Source of the DNA: RYN-230 sp963834515
GTDB taxonomy: Bacteria > Actinomycetota > Actinomycetes > Streptosporangiales > Streptosporangiaceae
Direction: 5' to 3'
Assembly: GCA_963834515.1 (NCBI GenBank)
Contig: CAWICB010000002.1
Coordinates: 1,173,501 to 1,237,500 of the forward strand
DNA length: 64,000 nucleotides
Shown here: piece by piece, positions 10,302 to 18,977 of the stretch
Layout: every line of letters begins with the position of its first letter
Position numbering within the stretch: position 1 is the first letter of the stretch
Program-made: the position numbers and the translations under genes
The notes under the pieces: generated by a model
The model's input: the letters and a program-made list of their open reading frames with translations, nothing else
What the model was told of the DNA's origin: nothing
Databases searched by the model: none

Positions 10302-11504
10302 TTAGCCCAGGCGCCAGGTAGGCGTGGCCAGGTCGGGGCGGCAGCCGCAGCTCTCCCGGGGGATGAGCCTGGTCGGCAGTACCACGTCGCGCTGGGCGGG
10401 CTCAGCGTTGCTGATCATGGAATAGAGCACCTCGAAAGCGGTCGCGCCGATCTCCTGGATGGGCTGGCGGACGGAGGTCAGCTGGGGGCGCAGGTGGCGC
10501 GCCATCGGGATGTCGTCGAAACCGGTCACCGCGACGTCGCCGGGGACGTCGAGACCGTGCTGCATGAGCGCGTACACCACGCCGAGCGCGGACTGGTCGT
10601 TGGCGCACGCGATGACCCGGGGCAGCTCGCCCTGGCCAGCCAGCAGCTGGCCGATGACCCGGGCCCCGCCTGCGGCGCAGTAGTCGCCCTGCCATTGCGG
10701 GCCGTGCACCAGGGTGCCGCCCGCTTCCGCCATTGCGTCGCGCAGCGCCGCGTGCCGGGCCAGGTTGTCCGGGCTGTCCGGGTGGCCGCCGAGGTAGGCG
10801 ATGGTCTGGTAGCGGTGCTCGCGGACCAGGTGGAAGGCCAGGTCCCGCATGCCGCTGCGGTTGTCGCCGCCCACGTTCGAGGTGTTGGGGGTGGCCACGC
10901 CGGCCAGCGTCACGATCGGCACCTGCCTCGACAGCCGTTCCAGCTGGGCCGCGCCGATCACCTGGTCGTGCAGGATCAGCCCGTCGCTCTTGCGGGCCAG
11001 CGCGTCGATCCGCCGGGTGTGGTCGTGGTCGTCCACGTCCACTGAGCTGACCAGCAGGTTGTAGTCGCGGTGCTGCGCGGCGACCTCGATGCCCCGGTTG
11101 ATCAGGTCCGGGAACTGCAGGCTTTCCGCCTCGTCCTGGAACACGCCGCCCTCGGCGGCCACGTCCGAGGTGCCGGCGCCGGTGGGCCGCCGGATCACCA
11201 CCCCGATGACTTCCTTCAGCCGGGCGCTGAGCGCCCGGGCCGCGCCGTCCGGGATGAAGCCCAGTTCGGCCACGGCCTGCAGCACACGTTCCTTGGTCTC
11301 GGGCAGTGGGTTGCCGCGCCCGTTGAGCACCCGGGACACCGACGCGATGGACAGCCCGGCCGCGCTGGCCACGTCATAGATGGTGGCCGGCGGCTCCGGG
11401 CCGACGCGCTGGCCAGCCGGGGCGGCCGGGGCGGCCGGGGCGGCCGCCGGGCTGGCGGCCAGCCCGTCCCAGGGCACCGGGCTGGCCCCGTCGCGACTGT
11501 TCAC
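10302..11504 (-). CDS. LacI-family transcriptional regulator, first gene of the beta-glucoside operon
   Basis: LacI/GalR repressor of 400 residues. The N-terminus is extended by about 40 Ala/Pro-rich residues before the HTH (TIYDVASAAGLSIASVSRVLNG, residues about 42-63). A hinge with RALSARL and a periplasmic-binding-like effector domain follow (SDGLILHD, ANDQSALGV, TGFDDIPMARHL). The start is GTG 11504 with AAGGGAG upstream. It heads the operon that ends in the GH3 gene, so it probably controls itself and the transporter from the two palindromes at 11591 and 11657. The likely inducer is an imported beta-glucoside or cellobiose, by analogy with CebR. Confidence 0.92.
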   Translation of the reverse strand: MNSRDGASPVPWDGLAASPAAAPAAPAAPAGQRVGPEPPATIYDVASAAGLSIASVSRVLNGRGNPLPETKERVLQAVAELGFIPDGAARALSARLKEVIGVVIRRPTGAGTSDVAAEGGVFQDEAESLQFPDLINRGIEVAAQHRDYNLLVSSVDVDDHDHTRRIDALARKSDGLILHDQVIGAAQLERLSRQVPIVTLAGVATPNTSNVGGDNRSGMRDLAFHLVREHRYQTIAYLGGHPDSPDNLARHAALRDAMAEAGGTLVHGPQWQGDYCAAGGARVIGQLLAGQGELPRVIACANDQSALGVVYALMQHGLDVPGDVAVTGFDDIPMARHLRPQLTSVRQPIQEIGATAFEVLYSMISNAEPAQRDVVLPTRLIPRESCGCRPDLATPTWRLG

Positions 11505-11587
11505 CTAACGCTCCCTTGCGGTCCCGAGCCACTACTGGGCCACTACCTGGGCCGGCTTGCTGCCCGGGGGGCAGCCGCCGGCCACCC

Positions 11588-11610
11588 CTTGGTAAGCGCT
11601 TACCCGGCTA
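11588..11610. promoter_or_regulatory. LacI-family operator 1 (arm of large inverted repeat)
   Basis: The perfect 14-bp palindrome ggtaagcgcttacc at 11591-11604 has the CG-centred form of LacI-family operators. It lies 87 nt upstream of the lacI-type start. With flanks it is a 23-bp arm matched exactly, inverted, at 11651-11673. Confidence 0.8.
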
Positions 11611-11650
11611 CCCTTAAGAAAGCGGCTGGGTCAGCAGCCGCGGGCTCGGT

Positions 11651-11673
11651 TAGCCGGGTAAGCGCTTACCAAG
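11651..11673. promoter_or_regulatory. LacI-family operator 2 (arm of large inverted repeat)
   Basis: Second ggtaagcgcttacc palindrome at 11657-11670, the mirror copy of operator 1. Centre-to-centre spacing is 66 bp, about six helical turns, which suits looping by a tetramer or two dimers; that reading is inference. Confidence 0.8.
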
Positions 11674-11980
11674 CGGATACGCGCAGACTATTCCCGGGCC
11701 GCGCACGACTCAAGGGGGCAATGTCACTGTTACGGGAACGTGACGGAACGGGTAACCCCCCCGAGCCCGGGGCAGGCCGGGCCGTCCAGGCCGGCCGGGA
11801 CGGTACCGGGGCGGCTGGGCCAGCCCGGCAGACCTGGCTGCTCAGGTAATGCCTGGGGAAAAGCCGCTGGCAGGCAATTTGTCCCCGGCCACGCCCGGGG
11901 CGGCCCGGGATAACGCAGCCGCGCGGCCGGCCTGGGCGCCGCTGAGTGGGCCGGGTGCGCAGGTCTCAGCCGGTTACTGC

Positions 11981-12059
11981 GAAACAGAGCCGAAACACGA
12001 TGTCCAGCAGATGCTGGTCCGTTGTCCACGGCGTAACAGTTGGGAAACGTAGCCGAAAC
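11981..12059 (+). promoter_or_regulatory. GlnR-type nitrogen-control site upstream of amt
   Basis: Three half sites spaced exactly 11 bp apart occur at gtaac 12033, gaaac 12044 and gaaac 12055, the known gTnAc-n6-GaAAc actinobacterial GlnR pattern. Another pair, gaaac 11981 and gaaac 11992, also 11 bp apart, lies upstream. Their position before an ammonium transporter gene is the classic GlnR target. The remaining space from 11674 to 12253 shows no convincing gene. Confidence 0.8.
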
Positions 12060-12253
12060 CCGCTCATGGGAAACATGAAGCGTTCTAGACGGACACCGAA
12101 GTGGCCGGCCGGATCGAGCTAGCCCGGGGATGCCCCGGATCACGCCGACGTGATAGCCCGCGAGGGGTTCCAGCAGTCCACCAGGCCTGCGGACCTACTT
12201 ACCGGAACCCCCCGGCACGCACTTCCAGGGCAGCCCCATGGAGGCGGAGAGTA

Positions 12254-13678
12254 GTGGTTCCCTACGCGAGTTGGCTGGCATCCGGGGATAACGCATGGCA
12301 GATGACAGCGGCGACACTGGTCGGCCTCATGAGCATCCCCGCTCTGGCCGTCTTGTACGGCGGCCTGGTGCAGAAGAAGTGGGCCGTCAATACCGTGCTC
12401 ATGGTGTTCAGCACGTTCTGCTTGGTCCTCATCGTGTGGGTCCTGTGGGCCTTCAAGATGGGCTTCGGCCAGCCGTGGATCGGCGGCGGCCTGCATCTGC
12501 TCGGTAAGCCGCAGCCCGCGGTGGGGGTCGGCGGAGAGCAGGCCCAGGCCAACATCCCGCTGCTGGACGGGCTGATGCCGAAGTTCAGGTTCCCGGAAGG
12601 ATCGCTGGTCTACTTCCAGTTTGTGTTCGCGGCGATCACCCCGATCCTGTTCATTGGCAGCGTCCTCGGCCGGATCAGCTTCAAGGTCTGGATGCTGTTC
12701 GTGCCGCTGTGGATCACGTTCGCTTACGCGGTCAACGCGTTCCTGCTCTGGGGTGGCGGCTTCTGGGCTGGCAAGGGCGCGCTGGACTTCTCCGGCGGCT
12801 ACGTCATCCACCTGGCGGCCGGCGTCTCCGGCTTCGTGGCCGCCGCGGTGGTCGGCCCGCGGCTCAAGCGGGACCGCGAGCACGCGGTGCCGAACAACCT
12901 GCTGTTCGTCGCGGTCGGTGCGGGCATCCTGTGGCTCGGCTGGAACGGCTTCAACGGCGGTGACCCGTACTTCGCCGGCGCGGACGCGACCGGGGCCGTG
13001 GTGAACACCAACCTGGCTACCGCGGTCGCGATGATGACCTGGATCTTCATGGACATGATCGGCGGGCCGGGCAAGAAGGCGACCTTCCTCGGCGGCATCA
13101 ACGGCATGATCTGTGGCCTGGTCGGCATCACCCCGTCGGCGGGCTATGTCAACGGCGTCGGCGCGATCGTGGTCGGCTTCCTCTGCTCCTTCATCGTCTG
13201 GTTCGCCTGGAACTACCTGAGCAAGGTCCCGCCGTTCAACAAGGTGGACGATGCCCTCGGTGTGGTCTACACCCACGGCATCGCCGGCTTGTGCGGTGGT
13301 CTGCTGGTCGGATTCCTAGCCGACCCGAACATGATCATCTACCTCGGGCTCGGCAAGAACGCCAACATCGTCCCGGCCGCGGGCCTGTTCTACGGCGGCA
13401 GCGGGCACCTGCTAGCCGTCCAGGCGGGCGCCGCGCTGACCATCATCGTCTGGGACGGTCTGGTCACGTTCCTCCTGCTCAAGGGCATCGGCCTATTCAT
13501 GAAGCTGCGGATCCCCGACGAGCAACTGGAGATCGGCGACGTGGCCGTGCACGGCGAGGAGGCCTACCCGTCCGAGGAACTGGCCCTGTCCGGGGTGGGT
13601 GCAGCCCGGGCGGCCGAACTGGCGGCCGGGAACAAGCAGGCCCCGGCGCCGGAGAAGGTCTCGGAGAAGGAGGGCTAG
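12254..13678 (+). CDS. amt: Ammonium transporter (Amt family)
   Basis: Membrane channel of about 474 residues with 11 predicted helices. It conducts ammonium/ammonia across the plasma membrane. Family landmarks are ALAVLYGGLV near the N-terminus, DFSGGYVIHLAAGVSGFVAA in the middle and THGIAGLCGGLLVG late in the protein. Start GTG 12254 is preferred because GGAGG lies at 12239-12243 and the first helix follows directly; the frame is open further upstream but encodes Arg-rich non-membrane sequence. The loop after helix 2 is longer than usual. No glnK or glnD follows, unlike the common amtB-glnK-glnD operon. Expression is probably nitrogen-controlled through the GlnR site. Confidence 0.93.
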   Translation: MVPYASWLASGDNAWQMTAATLVGLMSIPALAVLYGGLVQKKWAVNTVLMVFSTFCLVLIVWVLWAFKMGFGQPWIGGGLHLLGKPQPAVGVGGEQAQANIPLLDGLMPKFRFPEGSLVYFQFVFAAITPILFIGSVLGRISFKVWMLFVPLWITFAYAVNAFLLWGGGFWAGKGALDFSGGYVIHLAAGVSGFVAAAVVGPRLKRDREHAVPNNLLFVAVGAGILWLGWNGFNGGDPYFAGADATGAVVNTNLATAVAMMTWIFMDMIGGPGKKATFLGGINGMICGLVGITPSAGYVNGVGAIVVGFLCSFIVWFAWNYLSKVPPFNKVDDALGVVYTHGIAGLCGGLLVGFLADPNMIIYLGLGKNANIVPAAGLFYGGSGHLLAVQAGAALTIIVWDGLVTFLLLKGIGLFMKLRIPDEQLEIGDVAVHGEEAYPSEELALSGVGAARAAELAAGNKQAPAPEKVSEKEG

Positions 13679-13700
13679 CGGCTCGCGGTCTGGCGGGACG

Positions 13701-13741
13701 CCGGGCGGTTCCCGGGGACTAGTGCCCCGGGAACCGCCCGG
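13701..13741 (+). terminator. Strong hairpin after amt
   Basis: A perfect 17-bp stem (13701-13717 with 13725-13741) around the 7-nt loop actagtg, 22 nt after the amt stop. There is no T-run, as is common in GC-rich actinobacteria. The 230 nt from 13742 to 13970 hold nothing else I can recognise. Confidence 0.7.
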
Positions 13742-13970
13742 CCGCGCGAGCGGCACCGGACGCCGGTCCCATTGGTCCCGCCGGCCGCGCGGGCCACACC
13801 AGCACCAGCACCCGGACCGGCCCGATCCCACTGTTCACGGATCCGGTGCAGTGGATGCCCGTTTCGTCCTGGTTGTCGCGGACCGGGCCCGTGAAGAGTG
13901 GCCCCAGCTGCCGTCCGGCTGCCGCCCGGCCGCCCCGGGCCAGCACGGGCTCAGCCCCCGCCAGGACGGC

Positions 13971-15615
13971 TCAGTGGCCGCGGAACGCGTCTTCCAGCCA
14001 CCATGAGCCGCGGCTCGCGGTGACCTTGGCGTCCACCACCAGCGGCCGGTCCCGCGGCCCGTCCAGCCAGTCCTTGACCTGGCCCAGATCGTCCGGGCCG
14101 CGCACGGTCACCCCGGCACAGCCGAACCCCCGGCCGACGGCCGCGATGTCGGCGGCTGGGAAGCGGACCGTGTCCAGCGGGTGCCCGTCCGGACCGAAGT
14201 GGTGCACCTCGGCGCCGTAGGCCTCGTCGTCGTAGACCACGATCAGCATCGGCAGCGCGAGCCGGGCCACGGTCTCCAGCTCGCTGACGCCCATCAGCGC
14301 ACCGCCGTCGCCCAGCGCCGCCACAGGCAGCCGGTCCGGCCGGGCGATCGCCGCGCCGATGGCTGAGGCCAGGCCGAGCCCGACCGACTGGTAGGCCTGG
14401 GTGAAGCAGAACCCGGCCTCGTCCGGCACGGACAGGTACATGCTCGGGTAGCCCATGAAGTTGCCCGAGTCCACGCCCACGGTGCGCTCGGCCGGCAGCA
14501 TGTCGTCCAGCGCGATGCTCAGCGTGCGCGGGTCGATCCGGCCGCCGCCGGTCTCGTCGGCGTAGGGCACCGAGCGCCAGGTGATCTCGCGGTCGATCCG
14601 GTCCCGCACCGCGTCGGTGCGGTAGCCCAGCCCGCTGCCGAACCGGTCGCCGAGCGCGCTGAGCGCGGCCCGCGCCGTCTCGGCCACGTCGCCGAGCACG
14701 CCCAGGTGCACCGGGCGGTGCGCGCCGATCGCGGCCGGGTCGTCGTCCACCTGGATCACGGTGGCCTCCGGGCCGATCAGGTGGCCGTGCCGCATCGTCC
14801 ACATGTTCAGCGAGCAGCCCCAGCCCACGATCAGGTCGGCCGCGCTGATCAGCTCGGCGGCCAGCGGGGACGCGAAGCCGCCGCTGACGTCCAGGTCCCA
14901 CGGATTGCCGCGGAACAGGCCCTTGGCCGCCGCCGACGTGGCCAGCAGCGCGCCGCACGCCCCGGCCAGCCGCTCCAGGTCGCCGCGGGCCTGCGCGATC
15001 CGGGCGCCCCGCCCGGCCACGAACACCGGCCGCCGGGCCATGGCCAGCGCCGGCCAGCGCGTCGGCCGCGCCCTCGGCCGGGGCCACTGGCCCCAGCACC
15101 GGGCTGGCCGGAGGCGGCTGCCGGTCACACTCGCCGGCCTGCACGTCCAGCGGCATGGCCAGCACCACGGTGCGCCGCTGCAGCGCGGCCCGCTGGTACG
15201 CCCGTGCCGTGTCGGCCGCGGCCGAGGCCGGGGAGTGCAGCCGCTCCGGCACTGCGCCGACCGCGGCGGCCAGCCCGGCCGCGTCGATCCGGAAGTTGGA
15301 GGTTACGGCCGGGCCGGCCACGTCGGCGGCCAGCACCAGCAGCGGCGTCCGGCTCTTGGCCGCCTCAGTGATCCCGGTCATGGCGTTGGTCAGCCCGGGC
15401 CCCTGGTGCACGGTGAGCAGCCCGGTCCGGCCGGCGGTGCGCGCCCAGCCATCGGCCATGCACGCCGCGCCGCCCTCGTGCCGGGCCGCGATGTACCGGG
15501 TGCCCTGGCTGACCAGCGCGTTGGTTACATGAAAGTTGCCGCTGCCAACCACACCGAACAGGGTGTCCGCGCCCAGCCCGGCCAGCGTCGCCGCGACCGC
15601 GTCGGTGACCCGCAT
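13971..15615 (-). CDS. Thiamine diphosphate-dependent enzyme (acetolactate synthase/benzoylformate decarboxylase-like), one frameshift
   Basis: ThDP enzyme of about 548 residues with three domains: an N-terminal Pyr domain with the ylide-activating Glu in ARHEGGA and QGPGLTNAMTG, a central domain with VFVAGRGARI, and a C-terminal PP domain with GDGGALMG followed by VVYDDEAYG. The start ATG 15615 overlaps the stop of the cyclase gene as TGATG. The frame breaks at about 15040-15060, between GAADALA and ALAMARRPVFV; one base accounts for it. It probably decarboxylates or ligates a 2-oxo acid. The paired cyclase suggests an aromatic or cyclic-imide degradation step, which is inference. Confidence 0.85.
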
Positions 15616-16403
15616 CAGGCCCGCTCGGCGGCCCGCTCGACCAGCGCGACGGCCCGGCATGGGCTGCCCGAGCCGCCGGTGATGGGCAGCGGGCCGGCGA
15701 TCACCACCGCGCCGCGGGGTGGCAGCAGGGCCAGGTTCTGCAGCTGGGTCAGCCCGTACTTGCCCGCGCCGAGCAGCGACGCGTGGCACGGGAACGGCGG
15801 ATCGAACGAGTGCGCCGCGCCCGCGTCGGTGCCCACGGTCTCCACGCCCAGCCCGATCAGTTCTTCCCGGCCGGCCAGCCACTGGGCGCAGGCCACCGAG
15901 ATCCCGGGCGTGTGCGGGCCGGTGTCGCTGGCGTTGAGGAACGCGTCCTGGCTGCCCGACCTGGTGTCCCAGCCGGTCCGGTACAGCAGCCAGCCGCCCT
16001 CCGGCAGCGGCCCGTGCGCCGCCTCCCACCGCCGCACGTCCTCGATCTGCAGCAGGAAGTCCGGGTCGGCCGCGGCCTGCGCGGTGAAGTCGAGCATCAC
16101 CGCGGGCGCGATCAGCCGGCGGACCGGGACCTGGCCCACGTCGGCCCCGTCTTTGCCGGTCACCCAGTGCACCGGCGCGTCGAAATGGGTGCCGGTGTGC
16201 TCCCCAGTCGAGATGTCGTTCCAGTACCAGGCCGGCCCGCGGTCGTCGTACCGGCTGATCTCATGCAGCGCGAACGTGGCCGTGTTGCCGAACGGCTCGG
16301 GCAGCCTGATCACCGGGGTGGTGCCGGACAGCGGCGCGGTCAGGTCGACGACATCGATGCTGCCGTCCCGGATGGCCTCGGTCAGATCGCTCAGGATGGA
16401 CAT
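15615..16403 (-). CDS. Cyclase-family metal-dependent hydrolase (kynurenine formamidase-like)
   Basis: A 262-residue member of the cyclase/KynB fold. The diagnostic metal site HTGTHFDAPVHW is at about residues 68-79, and a conserved CHASLLGAGKYGL segment is near the C-terminus. Family members hydrolyse N-formylkynurenine, isatin or related amides and lactones. It overlaps the ThDP gene by one base and so is probably translationally coupled. The exact substrate is not determined. Confidence 0.88.
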   Translation of the reverse strand: MSILSDLTEAIRDGSIDVVDLTAPLSGTTPVIRLPEPFGNTATFALHEISRYDDRGPAWYWNDISTGEHTGTHFDAPVHWVTGKDGADVGQVPVRRLIAPAVMLDFTAQAAADPDFLLQIEDVRRWEAAHGPLPEGGWLLYRTGWDTRSGSQDAFLNASDTGPHTPGISVACAQWLAGREELIGLGVETVGTDAGAAHSFDPPFPCHASLLGAGKYGLTQLQNLALLPPRGAVVIAGPLPITGGSGSPCRAVALVERAAERA

Positions 16404-16500
16404 GCGGGGGCTCCCGTCGTGAGCATGGCTCCAATGCGGCTCTGCCGTTGTATCACCGCGTGTATCACCGCTTCCGCCCGGGCCGGAGCTGTCCCAGCAT

Positions 16501-16520
16501 CATGTTATGGTCATAATATG
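16501..16520. promoter_or_regulatory. Imperfect palindrome over the antitoxin start
   Basis: The 20-bp sequence is an imperfect palindrome (core ttatg-gt-cataa) that includes the antitoxin ATG. It is AT-rich against GC-rich surroundings, as expected of a toxin-antitoxin autoregulatory operator. Confidence 0.5.
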
Positions 16521-16838
16521 GCGGAGAAGAAGGCCGTGCTCAACGTCACCGTGAGCGAGTCGCTGGCGGAGGACGTCCGCCGGACGGCCAAGCTGGAGCA
16601 CACCACGATCTCCAGCGTGGTCGAGCGTGCCCTGCGCCAGCAACTGGCCTGGGAACTCAAGCGGCTCGACGGCATCCGCGCCATCGACGAGTACTACCAG
16701 GAGCACGGCTACCCGACACCAGAAGTGGTGGCCCAGGCCAAAGCGGACGTGGCGGAAGAGCACCGCCTCGCGGACGAGGCCCGGGCCTGGAACAAGGCGC
16801 ACGGCCGGGTCTTCCCGCCCAGGGACTGGGTCATCTGA
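16518..16838 (+). CDS. Antitoxin of a VapBC-like pair (ribbon-helix-helix-like)
   Basis: A 106-residue protein. The N-terminal KKAVLNVTVSESLAEDVRRT and the following TTISSVVERAL fit a ribbon-helix-helix DNA-binding module, with a charged helical C-terminal half that would wrap the toxin. The gene overlaps the PIN gene by ATGA. Start ATG 16518 lies in the palindrome described above. It probably neutralises the PIN nuclease and represses its own promoter. Confidence 0.78.
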   Translation: MAEKKAVLNVTVSESLAEDVRRTAKLEHTTISSVVERALRQQLAWELKRLDGIRAIDEYYQEHGYPTPEVVAQAKADVAEEHRLADEARAWNKAHGRVFPPRDWVI

Positions 16839-17221
16839 TGGAGCAGGTGGTCTACGACAGCGGCGCGCTGATCGCTATCGACAGCGGCAGTGAACTGTCG
16901 TTCCGGCGTCACCTCAGCAGGATCGCCACGCGGCACCACGTCATCGTGCCGGCGCCGGTGGCGGCCCAGGTAGTCCGCGACCCACGGCGCCAGGCCCGGT
17001 TAATGGCGGCCCTGCGGGGCTGTGACGTCGTCCCGTTCGAGGCCAGCCACGCTGGTTTGGTGGGCAGGCTGCTGGCCCGGTCCGGCACCTCCGATGTGGT
17101 GGACGGCTTCGTGGCCATCAAGGCCGCGGAAGCCGCCGCGGCAGTGGTTACCTCCGACGCCCGGGACATCAAGCATCTGCTGCACGTTCTGGGGATCCGG
17201 CTAACACTGGTGCAGCCCTGA
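16838..17221 (+). CDS. PIN-domain ribonuclease toxin (VapC-like)
   Basis: A 127-residue PIN fold protein. Acidic metal-binding candidates are Asp7 (VYDSGALIAID), Asp in SDVVDGF and Asp in TSDARD near the C-terminus, matching the PIN quartet. Such toxins cut tRNA or mRNA. It is translationally coupled to the antitoxin and ends 5 nt from the convergent LLM oxidoreductase gene. Confidence 0.8.
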   Translation: MEQVVYDSGALIAIDSGSELSFRRHLSRIATRHHVIVPAPVAAQVVRDPRRQARLMAALRGCDVVPFEASHAGLVGRLLARSGTSDVVDGFVAIKAAEAAAAVVTSDARDIKHLLHVLGIRLTLVQP

Positions 17222-17225
17222 CCGA

Positions 17226-18098
17226 TCAGAGCGGGGCGACGGCAGGGATCACCTCGCTGCCGATGATCTCCAGCGGGGTGACGTCCCAGACGTTCACCAC
17301 CCCGCCGATGGCGGCCTGGAAGCCCAGCTCGGCCAGCCCGCCGAGCTGGTCCACCACCTGCTGCGCGTTCTCGCCCTTGGCCCCGACGTCGTACAGGAAG
17401 TAGACGGTCTTCTCGATCTCGTCATAGTCCCGCCCGACCGCGTCGCAGTGCCCGCGCAGTACGTCGAGCTTACGGGCCAGGTCCGGGCCGGGGAACAGGT
17501 TGCAGGCCTGGGCGTACTGGGCGACCAGCCGGAGCGTCTTGCGCTCCCCGCCACCGCCGATCAGGATCGGCGGGTGCGGCCGGGTCAGCGCCTGTGGCGA
17601 GTTGAGCGGCCGGTCCAGCTGGTAGTGCCGGCCGTGGTAGGGGGCCTCGTTGCCGCGCCACATCTGCAGGCAGATCTGCAGGGCTTCCTCCAGCCGCTCG
17701 AACCGCTCCGCCACCGGCGGGAACGGGATGCCCAGCCCGCGCGATTCCTCGTCGTTCCAGGCCGCCCCGATGCCCAGGCCGGCCCGGCCGCCGGACAGCA
17801 CGTCCAGGGTGGTGATGATCTTCGCCAGGATGCCCGGGTTCCGGTAGGTCACGCCGGTGACCAGCGTGAACAGCGTGGCCCGGGAGGTATGCCCGGCCAG
17901 GTAGCCGAGCGTGGTGTACGCCTCGAGCATCTCCCGTTCGGGCGGCCCGAGCACCGGGATCTGGAAGAAGTGGTCCATCACCGTGATGTAGGCGAAGCCA
18001 GCGTCGTCCGCGGCGCGGGCCACCGTGGCCAGGTCCACGCCGAGCCGGGCCGGCCCGTCCGGCGTGCTGAAGTCAGGGATCTGCAGTCCGATCTTCAC
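17226..18098 (-). CDS. LLM-class F420-dependent oxidoreductase
   Basis: Luciferase-like TIM-barrel enzyme of 290 residues. Features are KIGLQIPDF at the N-terminus, VMDHFF, the central LDVLSGGRAGLGIGAAWNDEE and LIGGGGERKTLRLVAQYA, all typical of F420-dependent LLM enzymes. GTG 18098 is chosen because GGAGG lies 7-11 nt upstream and the protein then starts at the first strand; the longer frame upstream looks non-native. Hydride transfer from F420H2 to an unknown substrate is the expected chemistry. Confidence 0.88.
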   Translation of the reverse strand: MKIGLQIPDFSTPDGPARLGVDLATVARAADDAGFAYITVMDHFFQIPVLGPPEREMLEAYTTLGYLAGHTSRATLFTLVTGVTYRNPGILAKIITTLDVLSGGRAGLGIGAAWNDEESRGLGIPFPPVAERFERLEEALQICLQMWRGNEAPYHGRHYQLDRPLNSPQALTRPHPPILIGGGGERKTLRLVAQYAQACNLFPGPDLARKLDVLRGHCDAVGRDYDEIEKTVYFLYDVGAKGENAQQVVDQLGGLAELGFQAAIGGVVNVWDVTPLEIIGSEVIPAVAPL

Positions 18099-18183
18099 GT
18101 ACCCACCTCCAGTGACGAGGCTCTCATACCGGCCCGGCCCCGGGCCGGCCAGCCTGCCGCCCGGTGTCACGCAGAATGGAACT

Positions 18184-18975
18184 ATGAGCGGATCCGTGGT
18201 GAAGGCACTGACCCTGGTGACCGACGACGGCGTCCCCATCGACACCGTGCACCTGCCCGGCGACCGCGACCTGGCCTTCGTGCTGGCGCATGGTTTTACC
18301 CTGTCCTGGCAGCACGGCGCGGTCTGGAAGGTGGCCAGCCGGCTGCGCGAGGCGGGCGGGGTGGTGAGCTTCGACTTTCGCGGGCATGGCCGGTCCGGCG
18401 GGCTATCTACGGTCGGCGACCGGGAGATCAGGGACCTGGACGTGGCTGTCCGGTACGCGCGCGAGCTGGGTTACCGGCGGATCGCCGCGGTCGGGTTCTC
18501 CATGGGGGCCTCGGTGGTGCTGCGCTACGCCGGGCTGGTCGGCGGGGTGGACGCCGCCGTCTCGGTGAGCGGGCCCGGGCACTGGTACTACCGCGGCACG
18601 GTGCCGATGCGCCGGGTGCACTGGGCGGTAGAGCGCCGGCTGGGCCGGATGATCACCAGGACCTGGCTGAAGACCCGGATCAGCCCGTCCGGGTGGGACC
18701 CGGTGCCGATGCCGCCCGACGAGGCGGCCGCCCTGATCTCGCCCACCCCGCTGCTGGTCGTGCACGGCGACCAGGACCTGTACTTCCCGGTCAGCCACGG
18801 CCAGCGGCTGTACGAGGCGGCCCGCGAGCCGAAGGAACTGTGGATCGAGCCCGGGTTCGGCCACGCCGAATCGGGCGCCGGCGCCCCGCTGCTGGACCGG
18901 ATCGCGCAGTGGGCCCGGGCGCACGCACTGGCCGCGCAGGCTGTGCCCGGTGTCGGGGTGGAGGAAATGCAGTGA
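18184..18975 (+). CDS. Alpha/beta hydrolase
   Basis: A 263-residue alpha/beta-hydrolase. The oxyanion motif is HGFTLSW, the nucleophile elbow GFSMGAS (Ser near residue 119), the acid Asp lies in VVHGDQDLYFP and the catalytic His in GFGHAESG. It is divergent from the LLM gene, with starts 85 nt apart, and ends 2 nt from the convergent lactonase gene. Substrate unknown; esterase or lipase-like. Confidence 0.88.
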   Translation: MSGSVVKALTLVTDDGVPIDTVHLPGDRDLAFVLAHGFTLSWQHGAVWKVASRLREAGGVVSFDFRGHGRSGGLSTVGDREIRDLDVAVRYARELGYRRIAAVGFSMGASVVLRYAGLVGGVDAAVSVSGPGHWYYRGTVPMRRVHWAVERRLGRMITRTWLKTRISPSGWDPVPMPPDEAAALISPTPLLVVHGDQDLYFPVSHGQRLYEAAREPKELWIEPGFGHAESGAGAPLLDRIAQWARAHALAAQAVPGVGVEEMQ

Positions 18976-18977
18976 CG

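Noticed and set aside
11849..12052. Short plus-strand frame between the LacI and amt genes
   Set aside because: It overlaps the GlnR site, has no homology I can recognise, and most of it is regulatory DNA.
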